In this document: positions 34,563 to 44,532 of the stretch, one piece after another
Layout of the letters: each line of letters starts with the position of its first letter
Numbering within the stretch: position 1 is the stretch's first letter
Assembly: GCF_013283665.1 (NCBI RefSeq)
Contig: NZ_JABEKU010000001.1
Coordinates: forward strand, 2,531,494 to 2,595,493
DNA length: 64,000 nt
DNA from: Ensifer sesbaniae
Lineage (GTDB): Bacteria; Pseudomonadota; Alphaproteobacteria; Rhizobiales; Rhizobiaceae
Direction of reading: 5' to 3'
Notes under the pieces: generated by a model
Databases searched by the model: none
The model's input: the letters and a program-made list of their open reading frames with translations, nothing else
Told to the model about the DNA's origin: nothing
Translations under genes and position numbers: made by a program

Positions 34563-36544
34563 GCGCTCATTGGACCGCCATAGGTGGGGAAAACGACGCC
34601 CGCTGTCGATGAGCAGCGGCAATCTCAAATTCCTTGCCGCTTTCAAGAACTTTCGTGGCTTTGGTCGATGGCAGGTAAAAATCAGGCAAACGGTCGGGTC
34701 AGTCCGACGAGGCTTCCCGACCAGTTTTCTCGCTGTCACCGATCGTGCCAGCTATCGCTGGAGCCCCTTCGCCTTCCGGTTCCGCCCCGCTCCCGATCAT
34801 CGAGAGCCATTGGGGTTGGCACTGCTTTTCGAACCAGCTCCCCATCTCATGCGGTTGGTGCGGTTCGCCAGTGTACGACGCATTGATAACTTCCGCATTC
34901 GCCGAGATTCCCGTGCGTTGCCCCTCAGGTTCGGGGCCACATGTGCGCGGCGACGCAGAGAACGAAACCCCGAAGGGAATCGTCCTGGTAAATCGCCTGC
35001 TGTAGGCTTGGCGAACAACACGACGTCTACTAACATGCAATCCTTTTAGCCGAAATCGCGTCCGGCACGTGCCGCGACCCGAAGCGGCGGAGTTTGGACC
35101 GCCAGCGAGGAACCGGCTATTTCCATCACCGTGACCGCTATTCCAGATGGATCTGGCCTTGCCGGCCGCCATCGGGCAAGAAGATCGACGGTAGTCCTGG
35201 GGGAGCGATCATCTCTCCGAGTGCAGGGCGCCAATGCCTAGCCCTCGGCCATCGGATGCTGCGCCGTTGTCAGCTGACAATAATTGCAGTTTATTACATT
35301 ATATCAATATGTTAGCTTATGTCGGCAATATTTGGTAATTTTAAGACATTCTTTGCGGGAACAACTCGCCTGTATCCAGCCACGTAGCGGTTCGAAGCGG
35401 TAACTCGGCGAGGCGAAGACCGCACTCGCTTGATTGCAGTATTTGGTTGTGGCGGACCGTGATTAGTCTCGTTTCGTCAAAACGAACAATTGTCCTCCAA
35501 GGAAATGATTGCAACCACCAACCGAGAGTGACACGTCTGAGTAGACGTTACGCGCTTTAGCTCGCGGAACGAAGTCTGAGCATTTGTTGGCGATAGATCG
35601 GATCTCAAGGTCTCAATCCAACCATGGCGGCATCGTTAAGCTTGGGGCGAGGGGACCTCGATTGAATTTCCGATTTCCTTCGGCGCAACGGCCTGTATTA
35701 ACGTCCTTGAAAGGGGAGGTTCGGCAACGCAGATCAACGTTTCCGGAGTGCCACAGTTTCGAATGTTGATCGTGATGACGAATATCATCAACGGAAGGGA
35801 CGAAACCGCCCCGAGACTGCCGGCGGTCACCGCGCCAGTTGGGAATTCCTCTTCGATATGGCGTTGCCTTCGCGACTGTGTGCTGACATCGGCCGACCAC
35901 TTCGTTCATAGACATCCGATCCTGTAAGGGAATTGCCGAGGAGCAAGCGCGCTTGAGGTTTGCCGCTTTGTCCTTGTGGGGATAGAAGGCAAGGTCACAA
36001 CTGTATCGGATCTCAGGAGCGCGATAGGCATGTATTCGCGCTCCGTGATCACGAACTGGCTTGCGAATGGCTTCGTGCTCAGTACGATTAAGTCAGAGAA
36101 TGTTCGGCTACCGGCAAAAACTGATCCGCACCATCGGCGATGGGCGGCGGCCCGCCACCCGCGGTGCTTCTCAGATAGGCGAAGTAGAAGCTCGCGCGGA
36201 AGAACAACCTGGCTGCGGAGCCGGTAATGGGCGACTCGCTCAAGCTGACAAGCCGGGCACGCGTCTGCGAACACCGTCAGACTTCCCTATCGGCGGGGTG
36301 TGTCCAAATATTCAGCTTGCGCATTTCCACTAGAGTGTTCAGTTACTGGCATCGCTCAGTCATGGCTGGATGAGAGCCACGCGATATTCCATGGCGCCCT
36401 GGTCAACAGAAGGTAGGCGCACGCGGCCTCTCACGAGGCTTGCTCGATCAGCAAACCTTCGAGCAGGCGAGGGGAGGGGAGCAGGGCGACGCTTTTTTGA
36501 ACAAGACTGGCCAATATCGAGAATGCCAACTGAGGGATGAGAAA
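34563..36544. other. Gene-poor, probably decayed segment
   Basis: Nearly 2 kb without a gene I can support. Open frames are short and lack ribosome sites. An A+T-rich patch lies at 35275-35350. The position between a repA remnant and a broken PNPOx gene suggests eroded plasmid DNA. Confidence 0.45.
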
Positions 36545-36949
36545 ATGGACGATGATCTTACGAAACGCATGATCCTTGAATTCCTGAGGAAGCACACCTT
36601 GGCGGTCATCGCGACATGCCACCGCAACGGAACGCCGGAGGCTGCTACAATCGACTTCTCGGTGCGCGACAATCTTGAGATCGTGTTCGACACTTTCAAG
36701 GACACGCGAAAGTTCGACAATTTCGCGGAGCGCCCCGGCGTCGCGTTCGTAGTCGGTTGATACGAGGGTGAGGCAACAAGGGTTCCTGCCGCAGATATCG
36801 AACAATACCAGGAAGCCCATCTCAACAGCGTTCCGGCCGAAAGGGAGTTCATCGAAAGGGGAGCCGTGATGTTCAAAGCGAAGCCGCGGTGGATTCGATA
36901 TTCCGATTTCAACAAAGAGCCTCCCGAGCTTATCGAAATTCAGCTCTGA
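36545..36949 (+). pseudogene. PNPOx-like (pyridoxamine 5'-phosphate oxidase family) pseudogene
   Basis: The frame starts MDDDLTKRMILEFLRKHTLA with the split-barrel FMN-binding pattern VIATCHRNGTPEAATIDF and reaches RPGVAFVVG, where a TGA replaces the expected Trp codon (36758-36760). Reading continues in frame with YEGEATRVPAADIEQYQEAH, FKAKPRWIRYSDFNKEPPEL up to the TGA at 36947. A few residues also seem deleted after the stop. The product would be truncated after 71 residues, so I call it inactive unless the stop is a sequence error. Confidence 0.78.
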
Positions 36950-37693
36950 CAGAAGCAGCGGCTTTGGGTCGCCGTCCGTTGGCGTCGGCTCGATCGTGAC
37001 AACCGCCTTGAGGGCAGGATACCGTGGAGGACCGCGGAGGCCGAGCAAACCTCGATCATCAAGACAAATATGGGCGCTCCCAAAGCTCGCAAATCATATG
37101 CTCGGGCGATACTGCAGGCTGCAAGCCAGCCTGCAGTATCGGGATCAAATGAGAACGTTCAAATCGGTCAGAGCCGACGTGTCGCATCGTGCAGATGTGA
37201 CCGTTCCCATGATTTTACCGCCGAGCTTCGCTCCGCGGTCCGATGGATCAAGGAGAACCTCGACGGGGTCGTGAACGAGCCCTCTCACTCGCAAGTGCTT
37301 GTCCACACGCGATACAATTGCGGTCTTTGACAAGGCTCAAATGTCCGCTCAGGTGAAGGTTTTTCGATGCGGGCCGCTGCGTGAGGGTGGCGGCTGGGCC
37401 TGCGTCGGCCCGCGTTGAAAAACCTCCCAAGGAGGAAGCCGCGGGGGCTGGGTGGAGCGCCTATGGGGAAAGTGTGCGGCGGCGGTTGTTCAAGGTGGCT
37501 ATCGGTGGGAGCGTCAGCCGGAGAGGGGTAGCCCCGAAGGCTTGTAATGGGTCGATCGGGATCGGGGTGGCAGGTCTTTCGTAGGCTCGCCTCGGAGGTT
37601 TTGCGGTGTGCTGGCTTGCCTGACGCAAACCGGCGCCACCCCGGAACGCGTCGCAGATCCGGGCCGGCCTTGGCTGATGTGAGACGGATCTCG
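36950..37693. other. Left flank of the IS91 element
   Basis: A perfect inverted repeat with 14-bp arms (CGATACTGCAGGCT) and 7-nt loop lies at 37107-37141. The rest up to 37693 probably includes the non-coding end of the IS91-type element. I could not place its terminus. Confidence 0.4.
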
Positions 37694-38668
37694 TCATGCG
37701 GCGTCCTTTCGGGGTGGCGCGCGGGATTTGGGTTGCTGGCCACGGCGGAAGATCTCGACGATGCGCATCGGGCCGCCGCAATCCGGGCATGGCTGCCTCA
37801 GGGTGAGCGGGGTGGTCTCGGCGTTTGGCGCGTCGTCCTGCGATGGCGCTTCCGCGCCGAGCAGTGTCCTGATCTTCGCGACATTGGCCTTGCGCCCCGC
37901 ACTGGCGAGCAGGCCGTAATGGCGGATGCGGTGGAATCCGTCGGGTAGCACGTGGATCAGGAAGCGGCGGATGAACTCGTCGGTGGTTAGCCGCATCAGC
38001 TTCTGCCGGTCAGCGGTTTTGATGCGGTAATCCTTCCAGCGGAAGGTGACCGTCTCGGCATCGGCGCTGATCAGGCGGCTGTTGGAGATGGCGACGCGGT
38101 GGGTGTAGCGGCTGAGATAGGCCAAGACCGCCTCGGGACCGCCGAACGGGGGCTTGGCGTAGACGACCCACCCGGATTTGCGCAAGGGGGCAAGCCAGGC
38201 AGCGAAGGCATCCGCCTCGGCGAGCCCGGCGAGATCCCCGAAAAAGGACAGATCGCCGGCTTGATGCAGTGCCATCAGGCCCTCAAGGAATAATCGCCGG
38301 AACAGACGCGACAGAACTTTTACGGGCAGGAAGAAGCCGGGGCGACATGCGATCCAGCGGGTGCCATCCAGCGACAGCCCGCCACCGGGCACGATGATGT
38401 GCACATGCGGGTGATGGGTCAGCGCCGATCCCCAGGTGTGCAGCACGCTGGTCATGCCGATGCGCGCGCCAAGGTGGCGGGGATCGGCGGCGATCGTGGT
38501 CAACGTCTCCGCCGATGCCCGAAACAGCAGGTCGTAGACGGGCTGCTTGTTCCAATAGGCGATCTGCGCGATCGCCGCGGGGACGGTGAAGACAACATGG
38601 AAATACTCGACCGGCAGCAGGTCTTCGGCACGGGCGGCCATCCAATCCCGCGCCGCGGGTCCCTGGCA

Positions 38669-40199
38669 CTCACATGAGGAGTTTGAGGTCAAGACAGCAT
38701 TGAGGTGACATTCCCCTTTCCTGTTTACCTGGATCCATGGTCTGAGCCCGATAAGGATACCGGCTCGTTTCCGAACCTGCACAAACTCACATCCGGTCGC
38801 CGATCGGAACGGCTGCACCACTATCCCGCTTTCGACGGGCAAGGGCTCAGGAGAACGGGACCATTCTTCGGGATCGGCTGTTGAAGCCAATGTGCCAGCC
38901 GGTCCGTTCACCCGGATCCGTCAGGACTGATCAGGTCCCGAGGATTGGTAGAATTGGGTGCGGATAGCCTCAGGCAGCCTTCATGACTGCGCCTTCGATG
39001 ACGATGCCTGCCGTAACATACTTCCAGAGCGCGGCGAGGAGTTTGCGGGCGAGCGCCACGATCGCTGCCTTCTTGAGCCGCCCGCTATTACGTGCGACCC
39101 GTTCGTGAAACCAGCGGGTCAGCATCGAATCTGGTTGGTGACGCAGCCATAGCCAAGCAAGCTGGACCATCGTCGTTCGCAGCCGCGGATTGCCCGCTTT
39201 TGAGACGCCCTGCTCACGATCAATAGTACCGCTCTGCCATGGCGATGGAGCGAGACCCGCATAGGCGGCGACCTGCCTTCGATTGTCGAAATGTCGGAAC
39301 AGGCCTTCCGAATCCAGGATCACCGCAAACTCCGGACCGATTCCCTTGATGCCCGCCAGTAGGGCCAAGGGCGCGAGGGTGTCTGTCGCCGCCGAGGCCA
39401 ACTTCCACAGCCTTGATCTGTTCGAGCAGCAACTCGAGACGGTCGAGTTCGCGGCAAATCTGCGCCCTGATATAGCTGGAGAGAATGCGGCCATCTCCCG
39501 TCTGAAGCTCTTCCAGGCGCTTGCGGCGATCGCGATGCATGGGTTCGTAGCCTTGAATGCCTTGGCTCAAGAGCAGTCCTTTGATGCGGTTGACGTGGAG
39601 AACCCGCTCGGCGACCAGCGCTTTACGCTCTCGGCAAATCCGGCGGCGATCCTCTTCTTCGGGCGTTGGCACCCTGACCATCGAGCAAACCCGTGGCTCT
39701 CCGCGTTTGTATGCCATCAACGTGCGGATCAGCGCCTCGCCATCAATTCGATCAGTCTTTGCCCGTCGGTGTCGGCGCGACACCGCAATCGACGCGGCAT
39801 CGACAACGTGACTTTCGATCCAGACTTCACGATCCAGAACCCGGTGGATCCAGAACCCGTCAAGCCCTGCTTCCTGGATGACCACAAGAGGATAGAGCTT
39901 CCCCAGTCGTGCCTGTGCCTTCTTCCGCAAATCAGTGAAGACGGTGAGAAGGCCAGCGAGATCACCGCCCGCGATCGAATGGCGGGACATCTTGTCGCTT
40001 CCCGGAGTGAGCGACGTCGCCAGCCAGGTCGATTTACTCAGTTCCAACGACACGAAAATTACGCCAAGATCGACACGGACAGCGGCCGGCGCCTCAGTTT
40101 GAACGGATACCTTCTCCAAGGCCATCTCCTGTTGAGCGAGTGTTTCGATTGCAGCCACACTCTGCCAGAGCGTTGACCGCTGTTCACTCCTCATGGGAT
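38669..40199 (-). mobile_element. IS110/IS1111-group insertion sequence inside the IS91 transposase
   Basis: 1531 bp separate the two halves of the IS91 coding frame. Subterminal inverted repeats CATGAGGAGT (38673-38682) and ACTCCTCATG (40186-40195) lie 4 bp from each end, as in the IS1111 subgroup. No obvious target duplication is seen. The single transposase gene is frameshifted. Confidence 0.82.
38970..40194 (-). pseudogene. IS110-family transposase, frameshifted
   Basis: The first frame (ATG at 40194) has the DEDD-type N-terminal domain (FVSLELSKSTWLATSLTPG, DGFWIHRVL, AKTDRIDGEALIRTL) and runs to LLLEQIKAVEVGLGG near 39395. The family C terminus continues in another frame: LALLAGIKGIGPEFAVILDS, AYAGLAPSPWQSG, GVSKAGNPRLRTTM, with the catalytic Ser. 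A single-base change near 39390-39400 explains the switch. Programmed frameshifting is not typical for IS110, so it is probably a mutation. Confidence 0.8.
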
Positions 40200-40428
40200 C
40201 TTCGGGCAGTGCCGGTTCTTGCAGGAATTATAGGCGATGTGCTGGTGGCCGCACTTGGCACAGGCGGCCACATGCCCGCCGAGCGCCTCGGTTCGGCAGG
40301 CTTCGATCGCCGCCATGACCTTGAGCTGGGTCAGGCTGACATGCCCGGCATTGGCCCGCCGCCACGCCGGGCCATAGCTGCGAAAGATGTCGGCGATCTC
40401 CAGTCTTGGCCGGATCACTGCACCGGCG

Positions 40429-41316
40429 CTACTCCAGTCCGCGTCGGAACGTTTGATCCTGCAACTTCTTCAGGGTCTCGAACGGACTGACGGTGTCGCG
40501 GATCGTCTTGGTGGCAACATGGGTGTAGCGGGCGGTGGTCGTCAGCTTGGCGTGTCCGAGAAGGACCTGGATCACCCTGACATCGGTATTGGCTTCCAAA
40601 AGGTGGGTAGCAAAGCAGTGCCGCAATGTGTGCAGCGTCGCCGGCTTGGCGATCCCGGCCAGGTTTTTGGCGGCGGTGAAGGCGCGGTTGAGCTGCCGCG
40701 GCGAGATCGGATTGATCTTCGGCTTGCCGGGGAACAGCCAACCCTGCGGCCTTGCCTCGCGCCAATAGTCGCGCAAGAGCTCCAGCAGCCCGGGCGACAG
40801 CATGACCTTGCGGTCCTTCTGCCCCTTGCCCTGTTCGACATGGATCAGCATCCGGTCGCTGTCGATGTCGCTGATCTTGAGGTTGCAGACCTCGGAGGCG
40901 CGCAGTCCGGCGCCATAGGAGATGCTGAGCGCCGCCCGATACTTCAGGCCCGGCCCCGGGGCGGCCATCAGCAGGTCGGAAACCTCCTCGATGCTCAGCA
41001 CCACGGGCAACGTCCGCGGCTGCCGCCGGAACTGCATATGCCGCTTCATCTCCTCACGGCCGCAGGTGGTGGCGAAAAAGAACCGCAGCGCCACGATGCG
41101 GGCGTTGAAGGTCGTCGGCGTGACGCCCGCATTGGTCATGTGCAGTTGATAGGCGCGCAGGTCATCGGCTGTCGCCGTATCGGGTGATCGCTTGAGAAAC
41201 CCGGCGAAATCCTTGATCGCCCGGATATGCGCTTGCCGGGCCTTGTCGCCCAGCCCACGGATGCGCATGTCTTCGATCATCCGCTCGCGCAGCGGGGTCG
41301 TCCTCTCCTCCCTCAT
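40429..41316 (-). CDS. Tyrosine recombinase of the IS91-type element
   Basis: This is a 295-residue tyrosine recombinase with an N-terminal SAM-like core-binding domain (LRERMIEDMRIRGLGDKARQ). The catalytic domain has Arg in YGAGLRASEVCNL, Lys near KGQKDRKV, HTLRHCFATHLLE and the nucleophile region LLGHAKLTTTARYTHV. It lies immediately upstream of the IS91 transposase on the same strand, which is typical of this IS91 branch rather than of an integron or prophage. The ATG has GGAGGTT upstream. It looks intact. Confidence 0.88.
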   Translation of the reverse strand: MREERTTPLRERMIEDMRIRGLGDKARQAHIRAIKDFAGFLKRSPDTATADDLRAYQLHMTNAGVTPTTFNARIVALRFFFATTCGREEMKRHMQFRRQPRTLPVVLSIEEVSDLLMAAPGPGLKYRAALSISYGAGLRASEVCNLKISDIDSDRMLIHVEQGKGQKDRKVMLSPGLLELLRDYWREARPQGWLFPGKPKINPISPRQLNRAFTAAKNLAGIAKPATLHTLRHCFATHLLEANTDVRVIQVLLGHAKLTTTARYTHVATKTIRDTVSPFETLKKLQDQTFRRGLE

Positions 41317-42128
41317 GGCAACCTCCTGTATGATGATTGAGAAGACCCCAATCGTCAGGCAGGACTGCCCGTTCTCAAATGCACGGCGTTTGGGTCGGTG
41401 CACGACGCCCACCACAGGCGCCAGTGCCGCGCGAGCGGCTTAGTCCTTGGGCCAAGTGCGGCCTTCAACGTCAGGGTGTCATTTTGCCCTACCACATCGG
41501 CACTTCATAAGTCTGGGATGACGGCAGCGCCATATGCCTTAACGTACGATTTGGAGCAGCTCTTGTTCTTGCCCCTTTTTGGTGCCGGGTAGTCGGTTGA
41601 TTGACGTCGACGAACCTCCGATCGTAGACGTCGTGTCCCACCAGCACTGACCTCGCACCCGATTACCTCATGTCGCTCACCGCAACGGAAGGGCGAGGGC
41701 CTTCGCATATGGCCGTAGCACGGGTTGCTGTACTGCGGTCGGAGAGGGAGTTCAGCCGTCCGCGGCCTCGATTAGATCGTCCGACTTCAATCCATTCGCT
41801 CAAAGCTTGACAGTTCGGGCGATCGCCCTTGGCCCGTTCTGATTTCCGAGCCTAATCCTTGCGCCCGACCGGCAGACGAACAGAGCACAAGCGGTGCAAT
41901 GTCACGCATCGTCTGCGGGGGGCCCTCTTGCGGACATTGCCCTCGTAGGACCGGTCTGTCACCTGCGCAGGCGACCGTGTCAATTCGAGCGCCGCTTCCT
42001 GCCAAGCGCGAGTGTCTTTCTGTCGCTGTCGCCAGCAGAACAAAAGTCGTTAACGAGCTGATTCCGCTGGCCCACTTGACGATTTTGTCGGCCGACAATC
42101 CGACTAAATACGGCACGAATCTCCATGA
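41317..42128. other. Region between the IS91 element and repC
   Basis: No gene is supported in 812 bp. The perfect 14-bp palindrome TTGTCGGCCGACAA lies at 42085-42098, 31 bp beyond the repC stop. It might be part of a partition or termination site, which is inference only. Confidence 0.4.
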
Positions 42129-43343
42129 TCACGAGACCTTCTGTTCATTCCCTCCCCGCGCTCTCAAAAGTGACATAAGAACCGGCCCTAAGGAAAACTC
42201 ATCGCGCCGTGCCCTGGACGTCAGATCGCGCAGATAACCACCCGCCGAATTGATATGTCCTGCCCGCTCGAGAATACAGGCTACGACAGCAGCTGCATTT
42301 TCCGGCCCCATGACATCGCAGGCGTCCTCGTACGCCGATTGACTGACCCCAAGGGTTGACCGGACGACCACGGCCGCCTGCATCAGGTCGCGCCAATTGC
42401 CTACGGATCTGCCCGGACCGTAATCCAAAATTGCTGGGCAGGCCTGTAGCACCATACCCAAGGGGAATGCCTTCATCGGTTGGCGCTGCGGCTTAATGGT
42501 GGAACTCGGCTTCGCGCCCAGCTCTGTTCGAGAGCTTGGTTCAAATTCATATTGAGAATTGGTGTTTGAATTTTGTTTGTGCCGCTCAGTTTGATCAGGA
42601 TTGCCGCTCATATTTTGAGTTTTCACTCGAAGTTCCAAGAGGTTGGAGATTTCCTCGCGCAACATTTCCATCTCCTCGAGGATCGGCGTTATCGTCACTG
42701 CGGTGGCTACACGGGGAATAGACGTGACCAGGCGCCGGTAGTGGCTGTGGATCGCTTCCCAGTCGCCGCTGACGCCTTCGTCAAGTGCGACTTCGATCAA
42801 TTTGCCGACGTCGCGCCGGCAGATCGTCAGACGCTCGCGCAGCTTGCGGAGATGCAGGCGCTCGGCTTCCATTTCTGCCGCGATCTGTTCGATCTCTCCT
42901 GCGCGGGCGAGCAGCGGAGCCAACGAAAACCCGAAAGCTTCATCGATCGCTCCGTCTCCGTCCTTGCGCGCATACCGTTTACCGTTGGGGCTGTCTCGAC
43001 GGGCCAGCAGCCCGGCGTCAACAAGCGCCGCGACGTGGCGCCGCAATGTCGCCTCCGCCATGCCGTGAGCGCGCAGCGACAGTAGCGTGTTCGATGGAAA
43101 CACGATGAGACCATTTTCCTCCGACAGAGTCGTCTCGGGATAAAAGCTCAAAAGGGCGTTCATCACAGAAAGCGCCCGTTCGCTGATGCCGAGCCTCGGC
43201 TTGGCCTCACAAAGCGCGCGAAACAATTTCCACTTATCAGCCGATGTATTCGGCACGACGTCGCGAGACATGAATTGGCTTGCCAACATGCCAAGCGTCA
43301 CCGACCGCCGCCCGAAGGGCGTCGTCACACTTCCACCTTGCAT
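42129..43343 (-). CDS. repC: Replication initiator RepC
   Basis: RepC initiates replication of repABC replicons and usually carries the origin within its own coding sequence. The 404-residue product has the family start MQGGSVTTPFGRRSVTLGML, the winged helix with LRRHVAALVDAGLLARRDSP, and the C-terminal domain with SQSAYEDACDVMGPENAAAV and GGYLRDLTSRAR. The ATG at 43343 has GGTGATAAAG upstream. It is third in the operon repA-repB-repC on the minus strand and is controlled by the antisense ctRNA upstream. The sequence looks intact. Confidence 0.95.
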   Translation of the reverse strand: MQGGSVTTPFGRRSVTLGMLASQFMSRDVVPNTSADKWKLFRALCEAKPRLGISERALSVMNALLSFYPETTLSEENGLIVFPSNTLLSLRAHGMAEATLRRHVAALVDAGLLARRDSPNGKRYARKDGDGAIDEAFGFSLAPLLARAGEIEQIAAEMEAERLHLRKLRERLTICRRDVGKLIEVALDEGVSGDWEAIHSHYRRLVTSIPRVATAVTITPILEEMEMLREEISNLLELRVKTQNMSGNPDQTERHKQNSNTNSQYEFEPSSRTELGAKPSSTIKPQRQPMKAFPLGMVLQACPAILDYGPGRSVGNWRDLMQAAVVVRSTLGVSQSAYEDACDVMGPENAAAVVACILERAGHINSAGGYLRDLTSRARRDEFSLGPVLMSLLRARGGNEQKVS

Positions 43344-43402
43344 CTTTATCACCTACGTTCAGGCAAAAGATGTCCGCTCACCCATTACGGTGCCAAAGAC
43401 TC

Positions 43403-43488
43403 TTGACTGCGATTCGTGGAAATGCGATTCTCAGGCTGCTAAACTGTGAGAGAGGCTTCCACGATGGTTACCGTCTGGGGGCCTTTTT
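43403..43488 (+). ncRNA. Antisense ctRNA (incompatibility RNA) between repB and repC
   Basis: All repABC modules encode a short counter-transcribed RNA here that limits RepC synthesis. A plausible promoter, TTGACT (43403-43408) and GATTCT (43426-43431) with 17-bp spacing, faces right, opposite to repC. The RNA would begin near 43438. It ends at a hairpin and T-run, AGGCTTCC ... GGGGGCCTTTTT, at 43452-43488, so it is about 50 nt. The promoter -10 is weak; TAAACT at 43440 is an alternative that would give a shorter RNA. Confidence 0.65.
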
Positions 43489-43499
43489 CCTTTGCGCGT

Positions 43500-44480
43500 T
43501 CAGTCTTCCTTCCTGTCATTCGCTGCCAAAAACTCGGCGTAGAGCCTGTCAAGGTTATCAGCGAGATATTGTCCGAACCGGCCGGCATTCTTCGACTTCA
43601 TCGCGAGCGCGAATGCCTTACCGGAGTTCGAATAGTGAGCCGAGACCGTCTTGTCGGCCGGCTGCCAGGCTTGCTTGATGCTGGGCGATGTCTTCTTGAC
43701 CGGTTTGCCGGTCCGGTTCAGCGCATTGTAGAGAGCACCAAAGCGATCGTCGCTGCCAAGCGACCGGAACGCGGCGTCGTCGACTATGCCCGCTACCCGT
43801 TCGGCATTGGACGGCTTTCCAACCAAGATCGAAAGCTCGAGCCAGCGCTCACGACCGACCGATGGCGCCGGTCCGACGCTTTCGATGACCGGCGCGGAGA
43901 TCCGCTCCGTCACGGACATCATCTTGGAGATGGCGGCAGCGTTGGCAGCAAGCGCGGAGGAGATGACGGCGCGATCGTAGCCGAGCGTGTCCAGACGCCG
44001 TGCAAACAAAGCGCGCTCAATGAAAGTAAGATCAGCTCGGGCAGAATTTTCCTGTCCTTGTGCAATCACATGCGTCCGGTCGTCGAGCGCCTTAACGACA
44101 GCTCTTACCTTGCGCCCGAGTTCGCGAGCAACGCGCACGCGCCGGTGTCCGAAGACGATCTGGTAGCGGCCATCCGCCGACGGATGAGGACGCACGAGAA
44201 TGGGCGTGTCTTGACCACGTTCGGCGATCGCCTGTTTCAGCTCTTCAAACTGCTCGCGGTCGTCGTCTATGCGGTCGGAGACAAAGGAACTCTCCACCGT
44301 ATTGGGATCCAGCTCGACGACCGCTTCGCCTTCGAGAAACTTTTCAGCCTGGCGCGACAATTCGTCGAGAGAACGAACCATGCTCTTTGACGCGCCGCGC
44401 ATGGGATAGGCAGGCGCTGCGTCCGCCTGCGGCGCCTCCGCTGCTTCTACCAGTCCCGCCAGTAGGTTCTTTCTCGCCAT
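43500..44480 (-). CDS. repB: Partition protein RepB (ParB family)
   Basis: This 326-residue centromere-binding protein starts MARKNLLAGLVEAAE, has the ParB N domain (DTPILVRPHPSADGRYQIVFGHRRVRVARELG) and a central HTH with NSARADLTFIERALFARRLD. The C-terminal part is for dimerisation. It binds parS sites and works with RepA in segregation. I could not identify a clear parS of the repABC consensus in the immediate surroundings. It lies 52 bp downstream of repA. Confidence 0.95.
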   Translation of the reverse strand: MARKNLLAGLVEAAEAPQADAAPAYPMRGASKSMVRSLDELSRQAEKFLEGEAVVELDPNTVESSFVSDRIDDDREQFEELKQAIAERGQDTPILVRPHPSADGRYQIVFGHRRVRVARELGRKVRAVVKALDDRTHVIAQGQENSARADLTFIERALFARRLDTLGYDRAVISSALAANAAAISKMMSVTERISAPVIESVGPAPSVGRERWLELSILVGKPSNAERVAGIVDDAAFRSLGSDDRFGALYNALNRTGKPVKKTSPSIKQAWQPADKTVSAHYSNSGKAFALAMKSKNAGRFGQYLADNLDRLYAEFLAANDRKED

Positions 44481-44532
44481 CTGCCTGCTCCGCCTGCCTT
44501 CAATCTATCGGATCGCCATGGAGACCTGCCGG

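Larger units (their letters stand above)
37694..40418 (-). pseudogene. IS91-family transposase split by an IS110-type element
   Basis: The N-terminal part (40200-40418) starts at a GTG with IRPRLEIADIFRSYGPAWRR and ends in the zinc-binding segment CAKCGHQHIAYNSC and NRHCPK. The rest (37694-38668) resumes with CQGPAARDWMAARAEDLLP. Together they give an ordinary IS91 transposase with HUH-type HPHVHIIVPGG and the Tyr region YLSRYTHRVAISN. The cut lies exactly between PK and CQ of the zinc finger. The element is therefore dead as it stands. Confidence 0.88.
37600..41420 (-). mobile_element. IS91-family element with accessory tyrosine recombinase (approximate limits)
   Basis: The element carries a tyrosine recombinase gene followed after 10 bp by an HUH (Y1/Y2 rolling-circle) transposase gene, an arrangement known from a branch of IS91. 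IS91 elements lack terminal inverted repeats and target duplications, so the limits given are only from the genes. It has been interrupted by an IS110-type element. Confidence 0.7.

Noticed and set aside
34699..35172. 157-codon minus-strand frame
   Set aside because: No ribosome site or family; it lies in a decayed region.
38669..38911. Start of an IS91 transposase at 38911
   Set aside because: The first 80 codons of that frame are IS110-element DNA; the true N terminus is at 40200-40418.
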